DNA from: Strongylocentrotus purpuratus
Lineage: Eukaryota > Echinodermata > Echinoidea > Camarodonta > Strongylocentrotidae
Assembly (NCBI RefSeq): GCF_000002235.5
Contig: NW_022145607.1
Location: 36,183,029 to 36,247,028, forward strand
Reading direction: 5' to 3'
DNA length: 64,000 nt
A model generated the notes under the pieces. That model was given only the letters and a program-made list of their open reading frames with translations. It searched no databases and had not been told where the DNA came from. The translations under genes and the position numbers were made by a program. This document shows positions 12,589-22,455 of the stretch, in pieces; within the stretch, counting starts at the first letter, position 1, and each line of letters opens with the position of its first letter.

Positions 12589-15500
12589 TTTTTTGTTTTG
12601 TTCTTGAAAATCGTGTTTTATTCAGGAAAATCGTACTGTCGTATTTGCTTCTAAAAATCGTACCAAATACGACTAAATCGTACTGGTTGGCTAGTCTGCA
12701 GAGACAGCTTGAGGAGAGAGGAGTGATAGACCAAGGAAGGAATGGAGCTCCTGACGAAGGCTAGAAACTAAGAGTTATGGAATAACATGATTGCCAAAGC
12801 TGATACTGTAACTTTCGCTTGATTCATTTCGCTAAATTCATTTTTAGCGCTGAGCGACCCCAAAACATATTCACAGGTTCTTAAATTCACTTTGCACACT
12901 TCACTCCATTGTTTTCTTTACTATCGGAGCACAGGTACTAGTATTGCACGCAATTCAGTCCGTTCAAAACACGCATACAAAATTATGTTTATATTTTCAT
13001 GAGTTCTAAATCGCGCTTGCCGATCTTAGCCTGAAATTCGCGAAAATTAATGTACTGCAAATATTTCTACTTTTGCAGTAGTCATGGCACCTAGAGAGAG
13101 AGAGAGAGAGAGAGATCCCACCAAATGACACCTATGAAAACATGATCATCTGCACCAAGATTCATATCATCTGAGAACAGAAAACCACGACCCCTTCTTT
13201 TCATGGCACTTTCTGTGCCTGGGAGGCAAGAAGCGAACTGAATCACTACAACATTTCTCATTTTACAAGAGATTTTTCCTAATTTTTTTTGGACACATAC
13301 ATAAAGATTGTCGTATCTTGTAGCATCATCATGGTAACAAGCGTTACGGAGGATGTACTCACCCGTGAATCCCATCATGGCACCTTCTTCTGAATACTTC
13401 TGAAGACCCTCTTGATCTGAACAAATAACACACAATATTAAATGGTAAATCTCATGACGTTGCATAAACGGTTTGAATAAAACGGAACAAAACAATTTTT
13501 TTTTCATGAGCACATACATGTTTCAGTTAATGCACTTTATAATGTATTCCCCCCTCCCCTTCCCTTTTGTATTGGTGTTCAGGTTTTCTCTGCTTTTGTT
13601 TTTCTTTTGTTTTGTTTTCTCAACAATATAGTGTATACTGGGTTGACGTTCAAAAGGATAATTGCCCTTTTTGATAACCCCACATTCCCATAAAATTTTG
13701 TTTGCTCTTTCGCTTTGTATTTTTCTTGTAATCAATCTTTTATCTGTATATCATGTTTGTATGTTTCAATGTTTTTTATGGAGAACGAAATAAATGAACT
13801 GAAATGAAATGAAATGTATATATATTTCATCATTCATAACCATGAACTACTACAGCATACAACATTCGCACCCGGAAAACATTCCTCAAAACAACTATAA
13901 CAAAAACTACCTCCGAAGGTAAATATATTTATCAACTTGTCCCTTCTTGGCTTAAAATGAACTTGTCTGGGGATGATTATTCTAAGGGTTGATCATTCTC
14001 TCGAGTAGTTGTTGCACGAAGGAAGCTCTTGTGGTAGTTGTACTAGGGTGGTTGTTTGGTGTTAAAGTAGATATTCATTGATTTAAAAAACTAACTTTAG
14101 TTTCATTATTGCAAAGTTGAAACTTTGATTCGACAAGGTTATTAAAATTCAATGCATGGAAACATTTGAAGTAAAGATTATTATAAATTACAAAACGCTT
14201 AAATACAGCCCCGGCATAGCACCTGAAGAGCTCTCCGAACGCTGCTGAGATATGTGAGATCACAGTATGGACATGACTTGCACAATCAGACGATGTCCAA
14301 TGACATCTTACACATTTTCAGTGCATGTGTTTTCATCTTCTCTTCAGTTCTTTCTCTTACTTCAATACCGTCAGGCTAAATGTATAATCTATTGCCTCAC
14401 TCTAAACCCTGCGCATGGTTTTATTTTGATGATAAATGCAGCGATACAAAAATAAAGGAATCCGTCGCTTGTAAACAACACAAGACGCCATTGTATATTC
14501 AGCTGCACACACCGGGGTATGTTTGGCGTTTCAAGAGGGAACAAATGCTGTCCTTAATATCATTCCGGGGGGTTTTCAATTTGAAAGTCTGGTTTCTTTG
14601 ATTGTTAATTAACCACTATCCTGTGTATTTACAAGCAAAATATTTTAGTTATCAGAATCAGGTCATATCCCATTTTGAATGGTTTGACATGCCATTACAT
14701 TTATATACACTAAACTCATTATAATTTGAGAAATAATAGCTTTGCAATTATGTTCATTCTCTATGGAATGTCGTCTGCTTGGGCAGTGGTTGGTCCATAT
14801 AGTGACATCATTAAAACACCGTTATTTTTCTGGCGAATCTCTCGTATATCCCAGCTGCTATGGAGGTGTTTGTATTTGTATTTCTATAAATCACCCGATA
14901 TGTAGTTGACCTAAAACTTGTACAATGGCCATCTGTTAGCTTACCAGTTTCTAGTGATACATTAGTTGACATATTTGTGATCTTCTTTGAATTTCACCTT
15001 TAAGCATTTGGAGATAGTTTTCTGGGGTTTGGTTATGGAGAAACTGTGTCTCAGGGTTCCTTTCATTGGTGCCCCAAAGACCTCCAAGCTGTGGGACATA
15101 GATAGATAGATTATGCAAGGGATTGTATTCCTGAGGGTAGTTGTCCTTTGATGATTGAACTGTACCTTTAACATCTATGTGAACCATGTCAATAGCCTGA
15201 AGTCCAAATGCCTTGGCTACTGAGACCACCTTCTGCCTTGCATACAGGAGCTCTATTCCATCTTGTGACCGCGTGGCTCCTACAATCAAAATGAAATCAA
15301 ATGGTGAACATTCCAGCTAACAGACTTCTACAGAATGGTAAAACAACAAATAATACAAGGATTTGATGAAAAGCACCATGGGTATAATAATAAAATAATG
15401 AATTACATAGGTAAACAAAGAACATCCCGTTTTCTATCAAAACAGAAGGCAAACTAGACTGTAAATTGTTCAAGTAAACGTTATATGTACTTATTTTAAG

Positions 15501-18500
15501 ATTATAATGAAGTACTGTCCTATGTGCCATTGTGTTGACATCATAACATTATTATACTGTTTTTCGTAGCATAATATAGTACATCAATGTTTGTACAACA
15601 TTGGGTCATAGGTGAAAGGGGCAAAACAGCGCTAAGGCAGTTTTCGAATTACAAGTAACTCTAACTCTAAAATGCAACTATTATAATGACCCCATTGTCT
15701 AAATGAAATGTGCATGGTACATTTTTTGTAATGCAAACTCTCAGCTACAACAAATTACATTTTTGAAGACAATTAAGCAGAGACAAGCGGGACACTGTCA
15801 ATAGATCATATTTTAGAATATGACGTCATTAACAAAAAAATATAAAATCTTACTTTAAATTGCAAGATGATAACATAAACACTCCCTTTTAGAATATCCA
15901 TTAAAAAATGGGGTCACTGGCCACTTTGAGGACCTACAGCAGATTCAAACCTGACCACCTGTATAGAAAGACTACATTTTCTGTTTCACTTGTACTCAAG
16001 TAACATGCACATAATGACCACCTGCCCATAAAGACTGCCTTTGTCTCTCCTGAGTGGTCTCTATATAAAAGTTTCACTGCAGTTGGAAGAGAAATACCAG
16101 CACAAACTATCTGTGCAATTTTAGTTTTCATGACAATTGACATACGCTCAACTAATGTCTACTTTACAGGATAGCATAGTTTACAGAAAAAGAGCCTGAA
16201 CATTGAAAACCGATGAGAATAGAACAAGCCAATAGCATATTGAGAGAGATAGTTGTGACATGCCCATGCTTGCTCACTCAAGGTTCGATTCATAGAGCTC
16301 CAAATAGTTCCATCCAACATACAATCTCTATGGGAGGGACTATTGGACTTAACTATGGCAGGCCTTTCATGCCACTGTTTGCTCTCACCACTATGATCTT
16401 TAGATAATATTTTTCTTTCAAAGTTTAATAATAAATTATAAAAAATATAAATTCCATAGATTTGTGACCATGATTTGTACGTCCCTTGAGAGACAAATGC
16501 CAGTACAGGGTGAGAGCAAACAGTGGCATGAATGGACGGCTATATTTACATGTAAGTCCAATTTAAAGTTGATCTTAGTCTTTGTGAAACACTCCCCAGG
16601 ATTTATTTGTTCCCATAGGCTTAAAGCCACACTGTCCTACTTGTAGCTACTTGCTCCCTCTATATAGAAACAATGCCTAATCGATGACCATTGGTCACCC
16701 ATGATCCTCTTTTTCTTATGTTAAGTGAGAGCTGAGTTGATGAGATAGCCACCTGTCAGTGACTAGCAGGGTGGTCTTATCCCTCCTGGCTAAACAAGTG
16801 CAGATGAGCTTTAATACAGGGAGCTCCCTATTCCAGTAGGTGAGATCCCTGGCTATATACCTTACCTATATTAGCACAGTAATCATCCGACCCAAAGACC
16901 ACACCATCCAAAGAGAAAGGTTCAGAGTCAAACAGCTCCAAGGCCTCACTGATGATCTCTGGTAATCTCAATAGGGCGATGGCACTCTCTGCATAGATGA
17001 TGACCTTGAGTGGTGAAGTCACATCTCTGTCTCTCAAATTAGACTTCAGCTGCCTCACCAACTGCAGAGGTATAATAAGATTTGAAGTTTACCATTCTCT
17101 GAATAAACTGACCATCAAAATGGGATACTCCATCTCACCTACATGTAGGTAACCATGTACAAAATGACCTGACTTTCACTAATAGGCAACTATTATCTTT
17201 TCTGAATATTTACAATCTGTTGAATTCATCAAAAATCTCTTGCAAAATAGAATGTTGAGGAAACATGAATACATAAAAACAGGAAATTTTAATAATTTCT
17301 TTGTATATTGTTGTTTTATAATTGGCATGTTTTGTTGTTTTTGTTGTTGTTAGTATATGAAGTGTACATGATCTATGTTTAATTACCAAATGAATCACCT
17401 TTTTGATTGTAATGCTACTGTACTTCTATGAGGCACTGGCATCTTTGTTATGCCAAACAAATAATAATAAAAATCTGAATTTATAAACTGCTTAATAAGA
17501 AATATATCATTTCTAAGCGCTTTACAGATATTATTATCCTGGTCATCGGATTCATTCACGTACAATGTGTATCATCTCCACTCTCTGGGGAGTATTGCTA
17601 CAATGGCACGGCAATTACTAATACAAATGCTTTTGTCATCCTACCAGGTGGGTCCCCATTCCTCTCATGGGTATGGAGTGGCAAATGTAGATTAATGTCT
17701 TGCCAACAGATATTAGTGCCATGTCGGGGATCAAACCCACAACCTTTGCATTTCAAGTCAAGTGCTTAAACTACTTATCTACAGTACGTCTACAACATAT
17801 TGTCATGTGCTTAGGTAGACCTTAATTGATTCCATTATAAATAAAAAACAAGATATAGAGTGTAATCATAATAACAGCTGTAGACAACCATTGTCAAGAC
17901 CCCTTTCCACACATTTTTTAAATTTTATTTTATTTTATTTTATTTTATTTTATTTTTTTTTTGGGGGGGGGGGGGATTTATCTCTGTAACTGACAAATGC
18001 ATCTGAACATTATACAAACATGAATGCAAAAAATCTTTGTAAATCTCTTCTTTGGTTTAAATCAACAAAGTGAAACTCATGCTTGCTTGATTTCCAGGGG
18101 GGTGTTTCACAAAGATCCTAAGTCCAACTTGGACTTAAAAATTATGGAGAGCTATTTGTAGGCTTAAAATTAAATATATTTGAAAGTGAAAATTGAAGTC
18201 TTTTAGACTTTTTATGAATTCCACATCAAAAACATGAAATCTCCTTGATAGTAGAAAATATGAATGATTTGAATCAACATTTTATCCCTTTTAAAATAAC
18301 TTTTACAAAATATCTTTCATATATGCTAACGGCTTTCCATAATTGTTAAAGGACAAGTCCACTCGAAAAATAACTTACTTTCAATAAAAGCAGAAAAATC
18401 AGACAAACCAATAAAAAAAAGTTTGAGCAAAATTGGATTTACTAATAAGAAACTTATGAATTTTTGAAAAAGTATGTAAAACTATGGAACAATGAGAATC

Positions 18501-20191
18501 ACAACACAAATTGCAAAGATGGTTATCAGTTTGTGATGTCATGTCCTCACAACTTATCAATTGCTTTATATACTAGTTTAATCCCATTAATTTCCCTTTT
18601 TATCCCCCAAAACTTGATTTCCCCATGCCTTTGCCCAGGTTATATGATTTGTTTCATATTGCGTGCATGACATTTCCCAAAAACTTTTATGAATTGTGAA
18701 GAGAATTGATACTATTTTCTGAATATTGTATTTCATAATTATTGATTTTTATATAAATAGTTAATCAAAATTCAATTTTTCATGATTTAACTGGACAAAA
18801 AATCCTCTTTATTTGTGCATCCACACAAAAACATATTACTAATAACAATCTAACTTGGATGCTGGTGTGAAGAAATAAGATTCTTAGGGTGAAAATAGGA
18901 AATTTATATGATCAATATAAAGAAAATAATAAGTGGATAGTGAGGACCATACGTCACAGACTCATGAGTGAGTTGCCAATTTGTGTAGTGATTTTCAAAG
19001 TTTTTCATATCATTACAAATTCTTAACTTTCTTATTAGTTATCCGATTTTGCTCAAACTTTTTTTGATTGGTTTGTCTGATTTTTCTTGTTCTATTGAAA
19101 GTAAGTTATTTTTGGAGTGGACTTAGAGATAAGTGACAACTGAGGGTCTTTGTGAAACATCCCCCCCCCAGGATTTAGTACCTTACCCAATAAATATGTT
19201 CCACTGAATCCACCTTAGGGAAGAAGAGTGTGTCTGGGAGTCTTTGGGCCTTGAGGATTGATGTCAGGTCATCTTCTGCAAACCCACTCTCCATTGAATT
19301 GATTCGGACGGCTACATCAGTGACCAGGGGTAGATCTAAAGAATCCAGCATTCGACATACCGTCTCTCTGGCATCTGCCTGAAGGTTGCAATCGTATATT
19401 TCAGGTAAAAAACAATCATTAGAGGTGAAAGAATTAAGACATTATTAAAATTGGTCTCGTTTTCTGAGTCGGATCTGACATGGTACTCGATGACGATGCT
19501 TTGGGCATCTTTTCACGACACAACAATAAGAACAAGTTTGCCAAAATCCTATTGAAATTCATCAATGTTAATTTCAATTAAGTGTTTCAAATTCAATGGT
19601 AGGCTGTTGTTGACTTTAGCGTTATATGGCAATCAGTCTAATTTAACATCATCACCAACAATAAAAAAATAAATGGAGATGAAATATTATATCAACGTTT
19701 TTCCGAAAAATACTCCAAAAATAACAAGAAAATTGACAAGAAACAGGTAATAAACATAAAGACGTTTAACTCATGATCTTCATGTGGACATTTAATGAAT
19801 ATTTACTTCATTTTGGGTATGTTTTAGTAGGGTATCTCGATCTCCACACCAGAGTTACGGGTCAAATTTTGGATAGGTTTCTGAACAAACACCGAAATAC
19901 CTTCTTATTGACTGCAACTCCATCTTCACACTCCATCACTGCACAATCAACTTTCAGATCAGTCAATTTCTTCAACATCTTCTCACTATGGCCCGGTACA
20001 TACAATACAGCACGTTGAGGTGTTTTGGAGCTCTCGGTCTGTTCATGACTGCCATTGGTAGTTGAGCATTGTCGACTAGGTCTAGTACTGACAACCGAGC
20101 GGTTCTTCACCGCATTCTCCCCCGGAATCCAGGCGCTCTCTGCCAAGTGTCTTCCCGTACACCTCAACAAGCTTCGCGCAGTCCGTAACAT
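5079..20191 (-). CDS. CLYBL: Citramalyl-CoA lyase, mitochondrial (CLYBL), seven exons
   Basis: Seven exons joined by GT-AG introns: 20191-19901, 19378-19187, 17061-16866, 15279-15166, 13416-13363, 10834-10710 and 5180-5079. They sum to 1074 nt, an open frame of 357 residues plus stop (human CLYBL has 340). The family (HpcH/HpaI, CitE-like TIM barrel) cleaves citramalyl-CoA to acetyl-CoA and pyruvate in mitochondria, which clears itaconate-derived CoA and protects vitamin B12 metabolism. The first about 60 residues are Arg/Ser-rich with few acids, as expected of a mitochondrial presequence. Conserved landmarks are LYVPG and the MECEDGVA block near residues 63-94, Arg122 in VRINS, Glu186 in IIYAESA, the GVVFGSDDYC block near 214-223, GKQVIHPTQV, and the C-terminal GSMIDMP. 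All look intact, so the gene is probably functional. Introns total about 14 kb and are loaded with MITEs and SINEs. Confidence 0.95.
5181..6172. other. CLYBL intron 6, distal part
   Basis: AT-rich intron sequence. I see no repeat boundary or exon in it apart from a short G-rich tract at 5763-5777. Confidence 0.5.
6176..6328. mobile_element. Small TIR element with TAA duplication
   Basis: Terminal inverted repeats of about 23 bp, AGTTGCTCAAGCGTGGGTAT on the left mirrored on the right, enclose about 110 bp of non-coding DNA. TAA flanks both ends directly, which fits the 3-bp TWA target duplication of PIF/Harbinger-type MITEs. Lies in CLYBL intron 6. Confidence 0.8.
6331..7907. other. CLYBL intron 6, middle part
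   Basis: AT-rich intron DNA with several short purine runs (for example the GA-rich stretch 6555-6610). Open frames here (such as 7408-7689) show no family resemblance, splice signal or repeat match. Nothing functional is supported. Confidence 0.45.
7909..8675. mobile_element. MITE with long TIRs (GGACAAGTCCACTC family)
   Basis: Ends TTAAGGACAAGTCCACTCGA and its inverted counterpart (ggagtggacttgggctttaa). The inverted arms extend about 130 bp and include the 'gtttgagcaaaatcggataa' block on both sides. A second copy at 18346-19125 is very similar along its length. TTAA at the ends suggests a TTAA-type target. Non-coding, in CLYBL intron 6. Confidence 0.88.
8890..9101 (+). repeat. TTAAAGC-ended repeat, copy 1
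   Basis: About 210 bp with ends ggttaaagc and gctttaag. Internal marks are ctgcatggtcactgacaggt, tggttatctcatcaaat and ggatcatgagggaccaat. Two other copies lie at 10472-10667 (same strand) and 16618-16815 (opposite strand). Short, dispersed, with mirrored ends, so a MITE is likely. Confidence 0.82.
9255..9320 (-). repeat. tRNA-Ser-like fragment
   Basis: On the minus strand the stretch reads ggtcgagtggttaagtcact, which resembles box A of serine tRNA genes, followed by agactttcgatc. No box B or mature tRNA end is present. Probably the head of a decayed SINE. Confidence 0.4.
9697..10475. mobile_element. piggyBac-like MITE with G/C hairpins
   Basis: The ends TTAACCCTATTTTAACTGG and its near-perfect inverted match (ccagttaacgtagggttaa) are bounded by TTAA on both sides, the target site of piggyBac elements, whose termini start CCC. 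Just inside each end sits a G-run, TCAATTTGA or TCAAATTGA, then a C-run: a self-complementary block. About 780 bp with no transposase ORF. It split the spacer between two copies of the TTAAAGC repeat. Confidence 0.85.
10472..10667 (+). repeat. TTAAAGC-ended repeat, copy 2
   Basis: Same family as 8890-9101: tagacctccctgctaggtca, gacaggtggttatctcatca, ggatcatgggggaccaacag, ending ggggctttaaa. Its left end coincides with the TTAA of the neighbouring piggyBac-like MITE, so one element probably landed at the terminal TTAA of the other. Confidence 0.8.
10710..10834 (-). CDS. CLYBL: CLYBL exon 6
   Basis: 125 nt, phase 1 in and phase 0 out, acceptor TTACAG|GTAAGC and donor GGTCAG|GTACTG. It encodes GKQVIHPTQVSIVQQAFSPS and the helix ending FQQHQQTGQ. 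The following intron is the longest (about 5.5 kb). Confidence 0.94.
10885..11140. repeat. Internally duplicated 'aagaccac' repeat
   Basis: Starts agtcaaacctgctttagtga and contains two about 75-bp tandem copies with ccttgaaaatggttcctcat and acatgtactata. It ends near gacgggtttcactgctgg. Diverged relatives are at 4034-4145 and 15944-16085. Function unknown; it is an ancient dispersed repeat. Confidence 0.6.
11379..11925. mobile_element. MITE, AAAGTCCACCC-type ends
   Basis: Left end taaagggaaagtccaccccc, right end mirrored (gggtggacttcccctttaaa). Inverted arms run about 140 bp and include gtttgagcaaattc and ttggcaactctgtga on both sides. It shares the end style of the 7909-8675 family but a different middle. 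It lies against, and probably within, the SINE copy that follows. In CLYBL intron 5. Confidence 0.85.
11923..12118 (+). mobile_element. SINE copy, 5'-truncated
   Basis: Body sequence aatgggtacccggtaggttg, cctggctggaatgctcccca, cattgtgtgcgggtaagcct and tactgatgaggctaccctgg ends in an (ATT)n tail. Same body as the SINE at 548 and 23870; the tRNA head is absent, replaced upstream by the MITE. Confidence 0.8.
12253..12700. mobile_element. MITE with TGCAGAC ends
   Basis: Left end TGCAGACCTGCCAACCTCTG, right end the inverted form (ggttggctagtctgca). The inside has repeated 'ttgtattctttaa' and 'aaaatcgta' motifs and a poly-A run near 12556-12588. No transposase. In CLYBL intron 5. Confidence 0.75.
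12701..13362. other. CLYBL intron 5, part
   Basis: Unremarkable intron sequence with a short (GA)n run at 13092-13115. No exon signal before the exon-5 donor. Confidence 0.5.
13363..13416 (-). CDS. CLYBL: CLYBL exon 5
   Basis: A 54-nt microexon, phase 1 at both ends, acceptor GTTCAG|ATCAAG and donor TCACGG|GTGAGT. It encodes the EEGAMMGFTG stretch that precedes the next exon's GKQVIHP in all animal CLYBL proteins. Confidence 0.92.
13417..15165. other. CLYBL intron 4
   Basis: About 1.75 kb of AT-rich intron. Several open frames are present, but none has a family signature or credible splice context. I see no clear mobile element. Confidence 0.5.
15166..15279 (-). CDS. CLYBL: CLYBL exon 4
   Basis: 114 nt, phase 1 at both ends, acceptor TTGTAG|GAGCC and donor TTAAAG|GTACAG. 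It encodes LLYARQKVVSVAKAFGLQ and AIDMVHIDVK, which match the human protein closely. Reading on past the donor gives unrelated sequence, so the exon end is well placed. Confidence 0.94.
15280..16346. other. CLYBL intron 3, distal part
   Basis: Intron DNA with a diverged copy of the 'aagaccac' repeat at 15944-16085 (accacctgcccataaagact). No coding sequence recognised. Confidence 0.5.
16347..16607. repeat. Dispersed repeat, second copy
   Basis: Matches the block at 4340-4560: ggacttaactatggcaggcc, tttgctctcacc, gaccatgatttgta, cttagtctttgtgaaacact. Its inside also carries an inverted pair (ccactgtttgctctcacc and gtgagagcaaacagtgg), so this copy may fold. In CLYBL intron 3. Confidence 0.65.
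16618..16815 (-). repeat. TTAAAGC-ended repeat, copy 3
   Basis: Inverted copy of 8890-9101: ggcttaaagccacactgtcc at the left, gatgagctttaa at the right. About 50 bp from CLYBL exon 3. Confidence 0.8.
16866..17061 (-). CDS. CLYBL: CLYBL exon 3
   Basis: 196 nt, phase 0 in and phase 1 out. Acceptor CTGCAG|TTGGTG, donor ATATAG|GTAAGG. It encodes VIIYAESAIALL (Glu186, metal-site acid) and the DGVVFGSDDYCANIG block, the two best signatures of the CitE-like fold. Confidence 0.94.
17460..17800 (-). mobile_element. tRNA-headed SINE, minus strand
   Basis: Reading the minus strand, a tRNA-like head lies at about 17800-17700 (gtagataagtagtttaagca as box A, gtgggtttgatccccgac as box B). A body shared with the other SINEs follows (catttgccactccat, ggtgggacccac-like and cactctctggggagtatt), ending in (AAT/TTA)-rich sequence near 17460. 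In CLYBL intron 2. Confidence 0.7.
17801..18094. repeat. (TTTTA)n and poly-G tract
   Basis: Contains a (ATTTT)n pentamer run at about 17915-17960 followed by a G-run near 17963-17975. Low-complexity intron DNA. Confidence 0.7.
18095..19172. mobile_element. Composite MITE, outer element
   Basis: Left end ccaggggggtgtttcacaaa, right end ctttgtgaaacatccccccc with ccagg after it: inverted termini of about 20 bp. Inside, next to the left end, is ctaagtccaacttggactta. A full copy of the 7909-8675 MITE sits within it at 18346-19125, so the outer element is older. In CLYBL intron 2, 15 bp from the exon-2 donor. Confidence 0.8.
18346..19125. mobile_element. Nested MITE (GGACAAGTCCACTC family)
   Basis: Close copy of 7909-8675 along its whole length, including the tttgcccaggttatatgatt and ccacacaaaaacatattact blocks. 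Inverted arms of about 130 bp. It interrupts the outer element at 18095-19172. Confidence 0.88.
19187..19378 (-). CDS. CLYBL: CLYBL exon 2
   Basis: 64 codons, phase 0 at both ends, acceptor TTCAG|GCAGAT and donor TATTGG|GTAAGG. It carries VAVRINS (Arg122, the likely substrate or metal-site Arg of the family) and LFFPKVDS. It has no internal ATG-initiated frame of note and was found by following homology. The 3' splice region lies just beside the composite MITE at 18095-19172. Confidence 0.9.
19901..20191 (-). CDS. CLYBL: CLYBL exon 1 (start, targeting peptide)
   Basis: 97 codons from ATG at 20191 to a donor AAG|GTATTT at 19901/19900, phase 0. It begins MLRTARSLLRCTGRH, a basic amphipathic-looking presequence, and ends with MECEDGVAVNKK, the first strongly conserved block of the lyase. 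The start fits because homology begins only near residue 60 and the presequence is complete. Confidence 0.93.
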
Positions 20192-20529
20192 GTCTATTTT
20201 TTCTCAATCTTAACACAGTTTACAATCCTCAGGTTTTGAGATTTAAGTGGCGTGATACTTGCATGTAAGTTATATGACAGAAAAGATGTCATGAATCTGT
20301 TTTTCTTTGGAATGCTTGATTAGAAACAATTGAAAATACACAGTCGGAGGAAACGTCGGACGTCGTCAGCTGCTGCGGTAAGGTGCGCATGTACAGTGCA
20401 CGCCCATTGATGGCGTCCTATAGGTTGTCGGCCTCTGGTAAAAGTTCACCGCAAGGCCCGACGAACTACTGTAGGCCTATAGGTTCTGAAGTTTGAGTGC
20501 CCCTCTCCATCTACACTACCTCCCCCTGG
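20192..20529 (-). promoter_or_regulatory. Upstream region of CLYBL
   Basis: The 340 bp upstream of the CLYBL start are less AT-rich than the flanks. They hold tgcgcatgta near 20382, which resembles half of an NRF-1 site, common at mitochondrial genes. No TATA box at a sensible distance. The upstream limit is set by the GAA tract. This is positional inference only. Confidence 0.35.
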
Positions 20530-20534
20530 AAGAG

Positions 20535-20776
20535 CAGAAAAAGAAGAAGAAGAAGAAGAAGAAGAAGAAAGAAAAAGAAGAAGAAGAAGAAGAAGAAGAA
20601 GAAGAAGAAGAAGAAGAAGAAGAAGAAGAAGAAGAAGAAGATATGAAGAAAAGAAGAAGAAGAAGAAGAAGAAGAAGAAGAAGAAGAAGAAGAAGAAGAA
20701 GAAGAAGAAGAAGATATGAATAAAAAGAAGAAGAAGAAGAAGAAGAAGAAGAAGAAGAAGAAGAAGAAGAAGAAGA
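20535..20776 (+). repeat. (GAA)n microsatellite
   Basis: About 240 bp of almost uninterrupted GAA/AAG, broken by two 'atatgaa' interruptions at 20641 and 20714. The purine-rich strand is plus. Long GAA tracts can form triplex DNA. The open frames over it are artefacts. Confidence 0.95.
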
Positions 20777-20884
20777 GGGGTAAGCGGACACTTTTTTTTG
20801 TTTTTTTGGTAGTCCAAAAAAAAATCGCAACGACTCAGCCAACCGAAAAGTCGCTCAGTTGGGGGGGGGGGGGGGGGGGGGTTA
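20777..20884. repeat. Poly-G-linked low-complexity block
   Basis: Reads ggggtaagcggacac, a T-run, an A-run, then cgctcagttg and a run of about 21 G at 20860-20881. The pattern 'ggggtaag-ggacac-T-run' and 'cg-gttgggggg' recurs at 30841-30915, so this is a small dispersed unit and not random. Confidence 0.6.
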
Positions 20885-22229
20885 AGCTTATTTTATATTG
20901 AATAGGATCTACCTGCCTTTCGCCATTCTTCGTCTGACGTTTATTAGCTGCACATTCGTCAAATGAATATGTTAACAATTATAATCGCGAGTTAGCTAGC
21001 GTAGCATGTGAGCGAGTTCTTTTGCACTTCTCTTTTGATAATAATTATAGGCATATTTTGTTTACATAAGTAACTGTGTCTTCTTGTCCCTTGAAAGGGA
21101 GGGCACAAACACATTTAAAGGTACTATTTCCCATTTGCAGGCCAAACAAAAATGAAAAGGTTAAATTCCAACTGCATTTAAAAGTAAATACTAATTTAGA
21201 ACTTCCCTAAACACAAAAAAAAAAGGGGGGGGGGGGGCTTGAAAATGTCTTTACGTGGGGGAAATAACGACTATTAGTTGTCGAATCGACTTAAGAGCTA
21301 TATATACAGCCAGTGAGTAATAGTCTGATTTTCAATCAGATTCAATCAGTTTAATTTTGGCCCTTACAAGAAGTGGGTAATTGATGTAAACAAATGCTCA
21401 TGTACCCTTTACAGCTCCTGTTATGTATGTTAATACCAAAGAAGAAAAAAAGCCAGTTTGTCACTCAATAGTGTCTGGCAGTGAAGTCTAGCAAATAAAC
21501 AGGTTTCCTTCATAATTTGAATATTAGTTTAACTTTCACAGATAGGACAAACATGACATATTTATATTTCCTGCAAATTTCTACATCATTTGATGTTGGC
21601 TGCAAAAGGGAAATAGTATATTTAAGGGAGTGTTTTTTTTGTTTGTTTTTGATTCTTTAATTTGGCAAACAAGGAAGGCAAAAATCATAGGTTATAATCT
21701 TGAATATAATTTTCTACATTACGCCCCTTAATTTGAATCAAATGGGCAAGTATTATTCCAGGATTTATTGTTTATTCCTTGTTGGCGAGCGAGGTTAACG
21801 AATGGTCGAAATTCTTGGCTTGCCATTTCATTTTAAAAAGCATCTGCGAGACCAGCATCGCTTGTTAATCACTGATGTACACAAATGTATTACGAACATA
21901 AAAAGGGTAGCGAGCAAGCGAATTTTCATCCTTTTCATATCATAACTGAAATCCATCTGCCTTAATCAATAATTATTATTTCACGAGCATGTAGGCCTAT
22001 ATATTTCATACTCCATTTTATTTCTAGTTTTCCCCCGACGTGTCCCGACGCCGCGTCGGCAAGATTTACCGTCATTAATTTTCCTATATTCTATTTTGTG
22101 TCCCTTTTCCCTTGTCTTTAGCCTTTTTTTTTTTTTTTTTTACTTGACCATTTCTTTTCCATGTTTTCTTGTCCTTTTCTTTTCTTCCTATCTTTTTTCC
22201 CTGCAAAAGGAAGCATTTGTCTCCAACGG
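20885..22229. other. Spacer, no gene seen
   Basis: About 1.3 kb without a recognisable exon. A/G homopolymers occur at 21213-21238. A GC-rich patch at 22035-22060 (ccgacgccgcgtcgg) is locally palindromic. Otherwise featureless to me. Confidence 0.45.
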
Positions 22230-22235
22230 GGTATT

Positions 22236-22455
22236 TTGGGGCCGGAGCAATTGTCGGCGGAGCAAGTGTCGGCGGAGCAATTGTCGGCGGAGCAATTGTC
22301 GGCGGAGCAAATGTCGGCGGAGCAATTGTCGACGGAGCAACTGTCGGCGGAGCATTTGACGTCGGAGCAAATGTCGCGGAGCAAATGTCGCGAAGCAATT
22401 GTCGCTTTTTGCGGAGCATCTGTCGGCGGAGCAATCGTCGGCGGAGCATGTGTCA
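22236..22455. repeat. 15-bp minisatellite (GTCGGCGGAGCAATT)
   Basis: About 14 copies of a 15-bp unit, gtcggcggagcaatt with variants in the last three bases. Because 15 is a multiple of three, several frames on both strands stay open and give low-complexity peptides such as APPTIAPPT. No start context, splice site or homology supports translation. Confidence 0.9.

Noticed and set aside
13091-13519. A 142-codon minus-strand gene
   Set aside because: It is CLYBL exon 5 (18 codons) read through into its flanking introns. Only 13363-13416 is supported as coding.
20446-20901. Low-complexity open frames over the GAA tract
   Set aside because: They arise from the trinucleotide repeat itself in every frame and have no start context or homology.
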